Shown: positions 1-8,460 of the stretch, piece by piece
Position numbering within the stretch: position 1 is the stretch's first letter
How the letters are laid out: each line of letters opens with the position of its first letter
Assembly (NCBI RefSeq): GCF_025465935.1
Contig: NZ_JANLNV010000094.1
Span: forward strand, 62,001-126,000
Direction: 5' to 3'
Source: Pseudomonas sp. 7P_10.2_Bac1
Lineage (GTDB): Bacteria; Pseudomonadota; Gammaproteobacteria; Pseudomonadales; Pseudomonadaceae
Length of the DNA: 64,000 nt
The notes under the pieces: model-generated
What the model was told of the DNA's origin: nothing
What the model saw: the letters and a program-made list of their open reading frames with translations, nothing else
Databases searched by the model: none
Made by a program: the position numbers and the translations under genes

Positions 1-737
1 TTGCCGGCGGGGAGCACCGGCACGTCCAGCCGTGCGGTCAATTGCCGATACCCCGCAAGGTCGTAATCATCCAGTGGCGCTTCGAACCAGGCGTAATCCC
101 ATTCGCCCAATACCCTGCCCACTGTCAGCGCCGCTTGCAGGTCATAGCGTTGTTCGACATCGAGCATCAGCGCCAGGTTTTTCCCGCCATGGGCACGCTG
201 CACTTGTGAAATCAATTCCAGGTCGCGTGCCGGGTCGCACCAACAGTGAAACTTGATCGCGCGATAACCCTTTTCCACCAGTTCCTGCACGGTCTCGACA
301 TAGGCGCTCGGTGTCGCCAGCACCGGGGTGCTGGCGTAGGCGTCGATACGTTCGCGAAACCCGCCGAGCAGTTTGAACAACGGCTGTTCGGCTGCCTGCG
401 CGGCGATGTCCCATAACGCCACGTCAATCAGCGCCTGAGCCTGTGCCGAGCGGGCATAGGCCTTGGGCTGAAAGTGCTGCCACAGCTTCTCCCGCTCCAG
501 TGCCGAGCGACCGATCAGATCCGGGATCATGTCGCGCAGGGTTTGCGCCAGCACCGCATCGCGATGATGCGACGTGTATGAGTCGGTCGCGGCACAGCCC
601 ACCACGCCGTCACGGGTGGTGAGACGAATAAACGTATGGGTGGTGCACGGCTCGGGCTGTTCAGGGGTCCAGGTTGAGCCGCGAATCGGTGGCGTACAGG
701 CAAAAACTTCGGCGCGCTCAATGATCAGATTGTTCAC
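1..737 (-). CDS. Enolase-superfamily (mandelate racemase/muconate lactonizing type) enzyme, partial
   Basis: The gene runs off the left edge, so only about 245 N-terminal residues are present. The start is a GTG at 737, preceded by a near-perfect AGGAGGT six bases upstream. Visible features are the N-terminal capping domain and the first part of the (beta/alpha) barrel: an acid-base motif IKFH, the metal-ligand motif MLDVEQRYD and WFEAPL with the second acidic ligand. The family abstracts a proton alpha to a carboxylate and either dehydrates, epimerises or cycloisomerises sugar or amino acids. The KxH form of the lysine motif, rather than KxK, makes a racemase less certain; substrate is unknown. 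It lies 16 bp downstream of a second superfamily member, in one operon with a BCCT transporter. Confidence 0.85.
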   Translation of the reverse strand, partial: MNNLIIERAEVFACTPPIRGSTWTPEQPEPCTTHTFIRLTTRDGVVGCAATDSYTSHHRDAVLAQTLRDMIPDLIGRSALEREKLWQHFQPKAYARSAQAQALIDVALWDIAAQAAEQPLFKLLGGFRERIDAYASTPVLATPSAYVETVQELVEKGYRAIKFHCWCDPARDLELISQVQRAHGGKNLALMLDVEQRYDLQAALTVGRVLGEWDYAWFEAPLDDYDLAGYRQLTARLDVPVLPAG

Positions 738-753
738 GTGCTACCTCCTGGGT

Positions 754-1875
754 TTATGGATGGACGCGATAGCGTTCAATCATCGCCTCGTCGAGCACGA
801 CACCCAGGCCCGGCGTGTCTGGCACCGGGACTTGACCGTTTTGCAGAGGCAGCAGGTTTTTCACCAGGCCACGGAACAGCGGGCTGTCACTTTGCGAATA
901 CTCGATCAGCTCACCGAACTCGCTGGCTGCAAGAAAGTGCACCGTGGCCGCCAGCAGAATCCCGGTGCTGAACCCGTGCGGCACTAATTGCGCGCCATGC
1001 AGTTGGGCCAGTTCGTAGATGTGACGCATCTCGCTGATCCCGCCACAGCGGGTGATGTCTGGCTGAATGATCGCGGGCCGTGACGCCTCGAGGAAGTGCC
1101 GGAACTCATGCCGTGTAGCCAAGCCTTCGCCTCCGGAAATACGCAGGCCCGAGCGTTCGGCCAGATACGCCAGCCCGCGCGTGTCATCTGAGGGCAGCGG
1201 CTCTTCGATCCAGTTCAGATTGAATTCACGCAATGCCTCACATTGCGCCAGCGCGTGCGGGTAGTTACGCCAGCGGCCGACCAGATCGATTTGCAGCTGT
1301 ACCTCGTCACCGATCTCCTCGCGAATGGCGCGCAGCAGGGCCTGGTCTTTACGCAAGTTTTCGCCAAACCCGCCACCGCCCAATTTGATACTGCGCAGCC
1401 CTTGGGCCATCAAGCCGCGCACCAGCTCGCGGTTGCCGGCTTCGTCCGGTCGAGGGATAAAGGTGCCGTAGGCGTTGATGTGCTCGCGGTATTTGCCGCC
1501 CAGCAACGTATGCACCGGCACACCGTAATGCTGGCCAGCCAGGTCCCAGAGTGCGATGTCCAGCGCACTGATCGCATGAATCGCAGCTCCGCGACGGCCC
1601 ATGTACTCGGATTGGCGGTACATCTTTTTCCATAAGCGGTCGATTTCCAGCGGGTTTTCACCCAAGAGAATGCCGCGCAAGCCCTGGCAGGTCTCATGGG
1701 AAGCCGGGGTGTCGATCAAGGCTTTGATCACTGCCGGAGAGCTGTCGGTTTCTCCAATGCCGATCAGCCCGGTGTCTGTATGAATGCGCACAATCAAGGC
1801 ATCTTCGCCCCATTCGCAGGCGTGATCGAGCGCGGGCACGCGCAACCAGATGGCTTCTACATCAATGATTTTCAT
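754..1875 (-). CDS. Enolase-superfamily (mandelate racemase/muconate lactonizing type) enzyme
   Basis: A complete 373-residue protein of usual family length. The capping domain is followed by the barrel with SIKLGGGG at the position of the lysine motif, LQIDLVGRW carrying the first metal aspartate, NWIEEPL the second acidic ligand, SGGEGL the third, and IQPDITRCGG. The VPHGFSTG segment is the expected C-terminal catalytic-histidine region. Proton abstraction from a carboxylate substrate is the family chemistry; the product cannot be told. Its ATG overlaps the stop of the upstream BCCT transporter by 4 bp, so translation is probably coupled. Together with the next gene it makes a two-enzyme pathway for whatever the transporter brings in. 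It is more diverged than a duplicate of its neighbour. Confidence 0.88.
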   Translation of the reverse strand: MKIIDVEAIWLRVPALDHACEWGEDALIVRIHTDTGLIGIGETDSSPAVIKALIDTPASHETCQGLRGILLGENPLEIDRLWKKMYRQSEYMGRRGAAIHAISALDIALWDLAGQHYGVPVHTLLGGKYREHINAYGTFIPRPDEAGNRELVRGLMAQGLRSIKLGGGGFGENLRKDQALLRAIREEIGDEVQLQIDLVGRWRNYPHALAQCEALREFNLNWIEEPLPSDDTRGLAYLAERSGLRISGGEGLATRHEFRHFLEASRPAIIQPDITRCGGISEMRHIYELAQLHGAQLVPHGFSTGILLAATVHFLAASEFGELIEYSQSDSPLFRGLVKNLLPLQNGQVPVPDTPGLGVVLDEAMIERYRVHP

Positions 1876-3497
1876 GGCTGTGTTTCCAGAGTCGTCGCAG
1901 TACCGTGGCGCAGGTTGTTACGGGCGATGCGGGCTTGCGCGGCATCCATCGTGGCCAGGTGTTGGCTCTGTTCTTCAATCAGGTTGGCGGGCATGGCGGC
2001 ATAGTCTTCACGCAGCCATTTCAGCAGGCCCCAGATTTTCACGAACAAGATAAAAATGAACGGAATGGCGGTCAGGATCACCGCCGTTTTCAACGTGTTG
2101 AGCGAGGCGTTGATGTACAGCATTGCCAGTGGCAGCGCGGCCAGCATCAGGCACCAGAACAAGCGCAGGGAAGGCGAGGGGTCCTGGCCTTCACGCAGGT
2201 TGCGGGTGCTGGTGGCGGCTACGGTATAAGCCACGGCGTCGAGGTGCGAGGCCAGGAAGACCAGCATCAATACGAAGTAGATCACCGACAGCACTTTGCC
2301 GAATGGCAAGCTGTTCAGCAGCAACGAGACCGCAGCTTCACCGCCGGCGCCACTGAGCATCGCCGGGGCGTTGACCACGTCGGTGATGAACTGGTGAATG
2401 GCGAAACTCTGCAGACTGCCGAAGAAGAACCAGCACCCGCCACACCCCCCCAGGATCATGGCCATGACCACTTCCTTGATCTTGCGGCCCTTGGACACGC
2501 GGGTCACAAAGATCGCCACGCCGGGCGCGTAAGTGATCCAGTACAGCCAATAGAACACGGTCCAGCCGCGTGCGAATTCGCCGTTGCCGGTTGGGTCGGT
2601 GGCCAGGCTCATGTGGATGAAGTTTTGCAGCGTCAGGCCAATGGCGTTGGCGGTGTTGTTGATGCTGAACAGGGTGGGACCCAGCACCAGCACCACCAGG
2701 GCAAACAGCAAGGTCATGCCACAGGCCAGCTTGGCCAGGCGCTGCATGCCGGAGCTGATGCCGATGTACGAACTGAGCGAGAACACCACCGTTACCAAAA
2801 TGACCAGGGACGCCTTGAGCGTGAATCCGTCAGTCAGGCCGGTAAGATCCGACAGCCCTTTGGCGACCGTCGAAGCGGTCAGGGTGGTGGTCAGCACCAG
2901 CCCGCCGAAAGTGGCAAACAGGAAAATCAGATCGATGATCCGCCCGACCGCGCCGTGGGCCTTGAAGCCGGTAATCGCTTCAATAATGCCCGCCAGGCTC
3001 AAGCCTTTGTTCTTGCGGACGTGGAAGTGATAGGCCATCGCCAGCGAGGCAATACCGTAGATTGCCCACGGCGTGATGCCCCAGTGAAAGAACGAATAAG
3101 CGATGCTCATTTCCAGCGCTTGCTTACTGGCGGCGGCAATGTCCAGGCCCGGCGTGAGGTAGTAATACGCCCACTCCATGAAAGCCCAATACATGGTCGC
3201 CGAGCCCAGGCCCGCGCAAATGAACATGAAGATCCAACTGGTGTTTTTGTATTGCGGCTTGCCTTCGCCCAAGCGGATGTTGCCGTATTTGCTCAAGCCC
3301 AGGCCGATTACCAGAATCACACAAGCAAAGCCCAGCACTTGCACCAGGGTGCCGAAGGTCATGGTCGCAGACGTGAATAAGTGATCGGCCACCACCTTGG
3401 CCTGATCGGGAAACATCATCAGCCCGATAACCGTGAGCGAAATCACCACGATACTGGTGAAAATCAGGGTTAGGTCTTTCTGCGTGTTTTGCAGCAT
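1872..3497 (-). CDS. BCCT family transporter
   Basis: An inner-membrane carrier of about 541 residues with around twelve hydrophobic helices. Family signatures are HWGITPWAIYGI near residue 145 and the long FYWLYWITYAPGVAIFVTR segment, followed by SKGRKIKE. BCCT proteins import quaternary amines such as betaine, choline and carnitine, usually driven by sodium or protons; some work as exchangers. The ATG at 3497 is preferred over a TTG four codons upstream, because it has a weak GGGA at a workable distance. It leads the operon with the two enolase-superfamily enzymes, so its substrate is likely what they process, perhaps a betaine or another zwitterion rather than a plain sugar acid. It is divergent from the LysR gene, which probably controls it. 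Confidence 0.88.
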   Translation of the reverse strand: MLQNTQKDLTLIFTSIVVISLTVIGLMMFPDQAKVVADHLFTSATMTFGTLVQVLGFACVILVIGLGLSKYGNIRLGEGKPQYKNTSWIFMFICAGLGSATMYWAFMEWAYYYLTPGLDIAAASKQALEMSIAYSFFHWGITPWAIYGIASLAMAYHFHVRKNKGLSLAGIIEAITGFKAHGAVGRIIDLIFLFATFGGLVLTTTLTASTVAKGLSDLTGLTDGFTLKASLVILVTVVFSLSSYIGISSGMQRLAKLACGMTLLFALVVLVLGPTLFSINNTANAIGLTLQNFIHMSLATDPTGNGEFARGWTVFYWLYWITYAPGVAIFVTRVSKGRKIKEVVMAMILGGCGGCWFFFGSLQSFAIHQFITDVVNAPAMLSGAGGEAAVSLLLNSLPFGKVLSVIYFVLMLVFLASHLDAVAYTVAATSTRNLREGQDPSPSLRLFWCLMLAALPLAMLYINASLNTLKTAVILTAIPFIFILFVKIWGLLKWLREDYAAMPANLIEEQSQHLATMDAAQARIARNNLRHGTATTLETQP

Positions 3498-3620
3498 ATT
3501 GAGTCCCAACTATTGTAATTATTGGATAGGCCCCCTTTATTTGCGGGGTCTGGGACTAATGTAGGCAGGCTCTCGCGCCGAGAGAATCGCGATTTAGTAA
3601 TGGACTGATAACGACCTCTT
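3498..3620. promoter_or_regulatory. Divergent control region, BCCT operon and lysR
   Basis: A 123-bp gap between two divergent starts. It is the natural place for the LysR-type regulator to bind and control both its own gene and the transporter operon. I could not pick out a convincing T-N11-A palindrome or promoter hexamers, so no exact site is claimed. Confidence 0.5.
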
Positions 3621-4508
3621 ATGAATAAGTTCACCGAGCGGTTGCCCCATCTCACATTGCTGCTGGCCTTTAAAACGGTGGCCGAGCAGGGCAGCTTCAC
3701 GCGTGCGGCAAACCTGCTGCATTTGTCGCAGTCGGCGGTCAGCCAGCAGGTGGTGAAGCTCGAAGAAGTGTTGGGTGTGCCTTTGTTCGTGCGTTCCACG
3801 CGCACGGTCACGCTGACCAAGGCAGGGGCGACACTCTTGGGTGATATTCGCGGGCCTTTTGAACAATTGGTCGGCGCCTTTGAAAAGTGCGCCCGGCAGG
3901 CGGCACCACCGGTGTTGTACATCGAGGCGGAACCGGTGATGAGTGCGTTCTGGCTGACCCCGCGCCTCAAGCACTTCACCCGGCGTTTTCCGGCGTTGCA
4001 CATTCAACAGTTGCTCAGCACCCAGCGGGTGGAGTTTCCGGACGAAGTCGAACTGGCGATCAAATGGGGCACCGCCGATTGGCCCGGTTTTGAGGTGGAG
4101 TACTTGATGGGGTTGAATTACGTACCCGTGTGCTCGCCCGAGCTGGCGCAGGCCATTCACACGCCTACCGATCTGGCAAATCAGCCTTTGCTGCATGATC
4201 GGCATTATCACGATTGGGAGAGCTGGTTGGCGCTCTACCCGCAGGCGGATTTGCATGTGCGTACCGGGCACGTGGTGACCGATTCCAACGTGCTGGCGCA
4301 ACTGGCGATTGAGGGGCACGGCGTGGCGTTATGCGCCATAGAACTGTGTGAGCGGGCAGTGCGCAACGGGGAACTGGTGATCCCGTTTCCTCACCTGAGC
4401 ATGCGCCACAAGCTGGCTTACTACCTGCTGACCCAACGGCAAAAAGGCGTCAGTGAGATGACCCGCCAGTTCATTGAGTGGATCAAGGACGAAGCCCGGG
4501 GCAACTGA
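3621..4508 (+). CDS. LysR-family transcriptional regulator (GcvA-like)
   Basis: A 295-residue regulator of standard length. The winged helix-turn-helix is at residues 9-68 (FKTVAEQGSFTRAANLLHLS, then SQQVVKLEEVLGVPLFVR), followed by the periplasmic-binding-protein-like effector domain from about 90 onward. The effector domain resembles the GcvA/AmpR subgroup, with the typical stretch PALHIQQLLSTQ. It is divergent from the BCCT/enolase-superfamily operon, the classic arrangement for a LysR protein that activates its neighbour in response to the substrate or an intermediate. Its ATG has no strong ribosome-binding site. Confidence 0.9.
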   Translation: MNKFTERLPHLTLLLAFKTVAEQGSFTRAANLLHLSQSAVSQQVVKLEEVLGVPLFVRSTRTVTLTKAGATLLGDIRGPFEQLVGAFEKCARQAAPPVLYIEAEPVMSAFWLTPRLKHFTRRFPALHIQQLLSTQRVEFPDEVELAIKWGTADWPGFEVEYLMGLNYVPVCSPELAQAIHTPTDLANQPLLHDRHYHDWESWLALYPQADLHVRTGHVVTDSNVLAQLAIEGHGVALCAIELCERAVRNGELVIPFPHLSMRHKLAYYLLTQRQKGVSEMTRQFIEWIKDEARGN

Positions 4509-4521
4509 TGGGCGGGTGTCG

Positions 4522-4550
4522 ACCTGTGAGCGCCGGTGACGCTCACAGGT
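4522..4550. terminator. Hairpin between convergent lysR and TonB receptor genes
   Basis: An inverted repeat with 11-bp arms (ACCTGTGAGCG and its complement) around a 7-base loop lies between two convergent stop codons. It can end transcription from both sides, though the T-run is poor. Confidence 0.65.
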
Positions 4551-4559
4551 CGCTCCTGG

Positions 4560-6821
4560 TTAGAACTTGAACGTCACCCCCAATTCGGCGCTGCGCGGGG
4601 CACCGAGAAAAATCTGAGTCGCCGAGTAACCGGAATACTCCCCATAAAACGCATTGGTGAGGTTGCGCCCGCGCAGGGTGACAGTGGCGTTTTTCAGCTC
4701 ATAACTGATCGACGCATCCAGCGTGGTGTGGCCTTGTACAAAGTAAGTGTTGGCCGTGTCGGTATAGAACCCGCTGGCGTGTTTGACGAACGCGCCAAGT
4801 GTCACCGGCAGGGTGTTCAAACGGTACAGCACGGCGGCGTTGGCGGTGGTGTGCGGAACGTTGACCGGATGGTTGCCGGAGCGGTCCGCGCCGCCTGCCT
4901 CGATCAGTTGGTCGTAACGCGCATCGACCAGTGACACGCCCAGATCGACTTCAAGTTGCGAGGTCAGTTGGGTCGACGTGGTCAGCTCCATGCCCCTGGA
5001 GACTTGGCTGCCGCCCTGAACCGTCAATGTCGAGTCGTTAGGGTCGCGGGTCAGAATGTCATTCAGGCGGATCCAGTACAGCGAGCCGAGCACCGAGGTC
5101 CGTCCGTCAAAGGCGCTGGCCTTGAAACCGACTTCCACCGAGCGCCCTTTGGACAGGTCAAAATCGCCGTTGGCGGTGGAGATCAGCAGCAAAGACGACA
5201 CTGGCATCACCGCCGTGGAGTACTGCGCATACAGCTGTACGTCGGGCGTCAGGTTATAGACCGTGCCCAGGCGCCAGGAAAGCGATGTGTAGTTGGGGCT
5301 GAACGCTTGGCGGGTCCCCAGATAGAGGTCGCTGACCGAGCGGCGCACGTCGATGTCTTCGTAGCGCAAACCGCCGATCAATAACCAGTCAGGTGTGAGG
5401 TTGAACGCGTCTTCGGTAAACAGCGCGGTGGTGTCCATGTTGGTTTGGTAAATCAGGTTTTTGCCGGCCCCTGGCCAGTTGCCGGCAGCGCTGGACGGGA
5501 AGCTACCGACCTCCGGGTTCTGCGGATCCACCGAGGTGGTCGTGCCGTTTTGTCGGGGGTTGGTGAAGCGCGTGTAGTTGAATTCGCCGCCGACCGTGAA
5601 GCGGTTACGAAAACCGCCCAGCAGGGTGTCGTTGGTGGCGCTCAAGCGTTCGCTCCAGAACTGATGGTCGTGGCTGATACGCTGAACCGTGCGGTCCAGT
5701 TGCCCAGTACTGTTGTTATAGACCTGATCGCCCGAGAGGAAGAACTCACGGCGTGCGGTGTAATAGCTGAGCAGGTTGTTGAGTGACCAGTCGTCGTTGA
5801 TGCGGTAGTCCGTGGTCCAGCGCAATGCGGTGCTGCGGGCCCCGGAGTGAGCGCCGTCAGGGTTGTAGTTGCGGTAGCGGGCCGATTTGTCGATGACCAG
5901 CCCGTAGGGATTTTTCACAATGCCGCTGGCGTGGCCAGCCGCCGAGGCGCCGACCAGCGGGGCGCCTTGGTAGGTGGAGTCGTACTCGTCATCAAAATGA
6001 TCGACCGCGAACAGCATCGACAGGTCGTCGTTGGGCGTATAGAGCAAGCTGCCAGTCAGGCCCAGGGCCGTGGTGTTCTGATGGTCAATGTTGTAGAGAC
6101 TATCGGAGCGCAACGAACTGATGTCCGCGCGCACGGCCACGGTATCGGAAAGTGGCTGGTTGACACCGATGGCGGCGCGCCGGGTATTGAAACTGCCAGC
6201 GCTGAACATGCCGTCCACGTGCTGGCCATCCAGACTGGCCTTGCGCGTAATCATGTTCACCGCGCCGCCCAGCGCACCTTCGCCATACAGCACCGACGCC
6301 GGGCCCTTGAGCACCTCGACGCGGTCGTAGTTCCAGGTGTCGACGTCGCGGGTGATGAACGTCGAGGCCGCTACCCGTACCCCGTCCTGCAGCACGTTAA
6401 TGGCACTGCCGCTGAAGCCGCGCATCGTCAGCACCGCGGGGTTGCCAGGGACGTTGCCGACCGTGGCGCCGTTGATATCGGAAAACACTTCTTTGGTGGT
6501 ACGCAGGCCTTTGACCTGCATGTCTTGCTGGGTCTTGACCTCGACCGTGGCCGGGGTTTCCCGGGCGGTGAGACCCAGGCGGCTGCCGGTGCTGTTTTTG
6601 TCATCCAGGTGCAACGGATCCTGGACAGGGGAGAGGGCCGTACCGGTGACCTGCAATGCGTCCAGGACCACGGTTGAGCCGGTGTCGGCCAAGGCCACCG
6701 GGAGGTGCAAAAAGCTGGCGCTCGCCAGCAGCAAAGGGTTAACCGGCAAGCCGATACGTTTCATCAGGGCGCGTAAACGCCCTGACGCCAGAGGCGCCAT
6801 TTTTACGTTGTGTTCAGACAT
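4560..6821 (-). CDS. TonB-dependent outer-membrane receptor
   Basis: An outer-membrane gated channel of about 753 residues. The start at 6821 is preferred over an upstream ATG at 6863, because GGTG sits before it. The signal peptide ends around ALADTG. Then come a possible TonB box (VVLDALQVTG), a plug domain with LTMRGFSGSAINVLQDGVRV and VEVLKGPASVLYGEGALGG, and a beta-barrel that ends in the expected terminal phenylalanine (GVTFKF). It resembles the ferrichrome/siderophore receptor branch. No STN signalling domain is seen. It is likely co-transcribed with the DUF2946 gene just upstream and faces a zinc-type ABC operon, so a metal chelate is plausible; there is no His-rich loop that would point to free zinc. 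Confidence 0.9.
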   Translation of the reverse strand: MSEHNVKMAPLASGRLRALMKRIGLPVNPLLLASASFLHLPVALADTGSTVVLDALQVTGTALSPVQDPLHLDDKNSTGSRLGLTARETPATVEVKTQQDMQVKGLRTTKEVFSDINGATVGNVPGNPAVLTMRGFSGSAINVLQDGVRVAASTFITRDVDTWNYDRVEVLKGPASVLYGEGALGGAVNMITRKASLDGQHVDGMFSAGSFNTRRAAIGVNQPLSDTVAVRADISSLRSDSLYNIDHQNTTALGLTGSLLYTPNDDLSMLFAVDHFDDEYDSTYQGAPLVGASAAGHASGIVKNPYGLVIDKSARYRNYNPDGAHSGARSTALRWTTDYRINDDWSLNNLLSYYTARREFFLSGDQVYNNSTGQLDRTVQRISHDHQFWSERLSATNDTLLGGFRNRFTVGGEFNYTRFTNPRQNGTTTSVDPQNPEVGSFPSSAAGNWPGAGKNLIYQTNMDTTALFTEDAFNLTPDWLLIGGLRYEDIDVRRSVSDLYLGTRQAFSPNYTSLSWRLGTVYNLTPDVQLYAQYSTAVMPVSSLLLISTANGDFDLSKGRSVEVGFKASAFDGRTSVLGSLYWIRLNDILTRDPNDSTLTVQGGSQVSRGMELTTSTQLTSQLEVDLGVSLVDARYDQLIEAGGADRSGNHPVNVPHTTANAAVLYRLNTLPVTLGAFVKHASGFYTDTANTYFVQGHTTLDASISYELKNATVTLRGRNLTNAFYGEYSGYSATQIFLGAPRSAELGVTFKF

Positions 6822-6916
6822 GTTTTCACCACAAAGCCGCGCGCACGCAAGGGGCGCGGTCATAACGTTGTCGAATCAGTGAGCGACGCAAGAGCGCGTC
6901 GTGAACCAACGGCAGG

Positions 6917-7300
6917 TTATGGGGCTTGTGGTTGAAGCCTGGGGATCAGGTAGCGGGGCGGTGGCTTGAGTTGGCCGCGGGGCTGGGCGCGGGCAGGGCG
7001 TACTCGGCGAATCAGCCATCCCAACGCGATAAAGAAGATCAGTGCCTGCGCCACCGAGGCGGCAAATGAACAGGTGTCGTCCATGGCTTTCATGGACGTG
7101 GGCGACAGGTCGCTGATTTTCGACATGCCCTTCATCTCGTGCGGGGCGCCGTGGCTCATGCCGCAGTCGATGTTGGCTGGCGTCATCGAAAATGCGCCCA
7201 GCATTTGCCCGTGGCAAATACTGCAGGCGAGCCCGTTGAACAGGATGAAAGCAAACAGCATCCAGGCAATGAGCGATCGGTGGTGACGGGCAAACATCAT
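6917..7300 (-). CDS. DUF2946 family protein
   Basis: A small protein of about 127 residues if started at the ATG at 7300; ATGs at 7318 and 7297 are also possible and no clear ribosome-binding site decides. A first membrane segment (LIAWMLFAFILFNGLACSIC) is followed by a metal-ligand-rich loop with CSICHGQM, DCGMSHG and HEMKGM, then a second membrane segment (ASVAQALIFFIALGWLI) and a basic tail. The family is common in Pseudomonas next to copper or other metal receptors; its role is not established. The Cys/His/Met pattern suggests metal handling on the periplasmic side. It precedes the TonB receptor by 95 bp and is probably in its operon. Confidence 0.75.
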   Translation of the reverse strand: MMFARHHRSLIAWMLFAFILFNGLACSICHGQMLGAFSMTPANIDCGMSHGAPHEMKGMSKISDLSPTSMKAMDDTCSFAASVAQALIFFIALGWLIRRVRPARAQPRGQLKPPPRYLIPRLQPQAP

Positions 7301-7567
7301 GGGGCGGCAATCTACCATCGCTTTTGCGCGGCTCCCAGTGATGTGTGCTGAGGCGCGAGCCTTGCGCGGCGCCACCCCGCGCCGATCAAGCGCTCAAGAG
7401 AGGTGCGGCAAAATGGCGCGCGTCGACGGCAAATGGCTGATACGCGGTCAGTTTCTATGGCGGGCACGAGCAGGCGCTGCAGTTTTCGAAGGTCATTAAA
7501 AGGTATTCATTTGGCAGAACAGATTTCAGGGATGTAATATCATTACATTATATTTCGAGCGACCCGC
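7301..7567. promoter_or_regulatory. Divergent control region, DUF2946/receptor and zinc ABC operon
   Basis: A 267-bp gap between divergent genes. The right part holds a candidate sigma-70 promoter (TTGGCA at 7511, TAATAT at 7535, 18-bp spacing) overlapped by a Zur-like palindrome, listed separately. The left part shows no strong operator that I can recognise. Confidence 0.6.
7532..7548. promoter_or_regulatory. Zur-like operator (17-bp palindrome)
   Basis: ATGTAAT-ATC-ATTACAT is a perfect 7-bp inverted repeat with a 3-bp centre. It resembles the gammaproteobacterial Zur consensus core TGTTATAnTATAACA with three mismatches. It overlaps the candidate -10 element and lies 20 bp before the first gene of a zinc-type ABC operon, the geometry expected for zinc-dependent repression. 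Assignment to Zur is inferred from context. Confidence 0.65.
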
Positions 7568-7708
7568 GTGAAGACTCCCCGTTCCCCCCTTGTTGCAGGC
7601 ATTGTCAGCTCTGCGCTGGCGCAATCTGCGGGTAAGCGACTGCTGACCTCTGCGGCCGTTCTGGTTGTGTTATGGCTGGGCATCGCCTGGGCGGTGGCCA
7701 TTCCATGA
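7568..7708 (+). CDS. Putative 46-residue membrane peptide, first gene of the zinc ABC operon
   Basis: An open frame with a GTG start, in frame from 7568 to a TGA whose last two bases lie inside the ATG of the ATPase gene (ATGA overlap). The product has a short basic N-terminus (VKTPRSP), a neutral middle and one hydrophobic C-terminal segment (SAAVLVVLWLGIAWAVAIP), as in a single-pass membrane peptide. It begins about 20 bases after the predicted transcription start, so it fills the leader completely. I do not recognise it. It could be a regulator or assembly partner of the transporter, or only a coupling frame. The ribosome-binding site is weak (GAGCG), which keeps the confidence moderate. 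Confidence 0.5.
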   Translation: MKTPRSPLVAGIVSSALAQSAGKRLLTSAAVLVVLWLGIAWAVAIP

Positions 7709-8460
7709 GTGCGATAAGCATCAGCCTGGATGACTTGACCGTCACGTATGAGCGCCGCCCCGCGGTGCACCACATCAGCGGCTGCTTTGACGCGGGCAGC
7801 CTGACCGCGATTGTCGGCCCAAACGGTGCCGGCAAATCGACGCTGATCAAAACCATTGCCGGTACGCTTAAACCGGCGGCCGGGCGGGTGGATCGCGGCA
7901 ATCTGGCCTTGCGCAATCTGGGGTATTTGCCCCAGGCAGCGGAGATTGATCGCAGCTTTCCGTTGAACGTGGCCGATACGGTATTGATGGGTGCCTGGCG
8001 CAGCATCGGGGCTTTTCGTGGCGTCAGTCGCGAGCAGGCCCGGCAGGCACAAGAGGCGCTGATCGCCGTCGGGCTTGAGGGGTTTGAAGCGCGAAGTGTC
8101 GGCTCGCTGTCGTCAGGGCAGTTTCAACGGGTGCTCTTTGCCCGTTTATTGATGCAGAACGCTTCGGTGATTTTGCTGGACGAACCGTTCACCGCCATTG
8201 ATGCCCGCACCACCCAAGACCTGCTCAAACTGATCCGCGACTGGCACGGTCAGGGGCGCACGGTAATTGCCGTGCTGCACGATATCGAACAAGTTCGCAA
8301 ACACTTTCCAAACACTTTGTTGATGGCCCGCGAAGCGATTGCCTGGGGCGATACCGCGACCGTTTTGCACGCCGACAACCTGCGCCGGGCCCGCAACATG
8401 GCCGAATACTGGAGTGACGATGCCGCGCCGTGTGAGATGAACGAGGAGCAGTCGTCATGA
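7705..8460 (+). CDS. Metal (zinc-type) ABC transporter ATP-binding protein
   Basis: A cytoplasmic ATPase of 251 residues. Walker A GPNGAGKST is near residue 41, the ABC signature LSSGQFQRV near 135 and Walker B VILLDEPF near 155, followed by the switch histidine in VLHDIEQV. The start at 7705 (MSAISI) is preferred over an in-frame ATG at 7672, because it overlaps the stop of the small upstream frame and matches family length. It belongs with the permease and binding protein that follow, a cluster 9 metal importer. The stop overlaps the permease ATG by 4 bp. Confidence 0.93.
   Translation: MSAISISLDDLTVTYERRPAVHHISGCFDAGSLTAIVGPNGAGKSTLIKTIAGTLKPAAGRVDRGNLALRNLGYLPQAAEIDRSFPLNVADTVLMGAWRSIGAFRGVSREQARQAQEALIAVGLEGFEARSVGSLSSGQFQRVLFARLLMQNASVILLDEPFTAIDARTTQDLLKLIRDWHGQGRTVIAVLHDIEQVRKHFPNTLLMAREAIAWGDTATVLHADNLRRARNMAEYWSDDAAPCEMNEEQSS

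Noticed and set aside
1905..3380. 491-residue open frame opposite the BCCT gene
   Set aside because: It is antisense to a complete transporter gene, rich in Gln/His/Gly as expected from high-GC antisense codon use, with no recognisable domain.
7568..7708. Treating the small frame as an N-terminal extension of the ATPase
   Set aside because: It ends in TGA one base into the ATPase ATG and is in a different frame; a fusion would need a frameshift that nothing in the sequence suggests.
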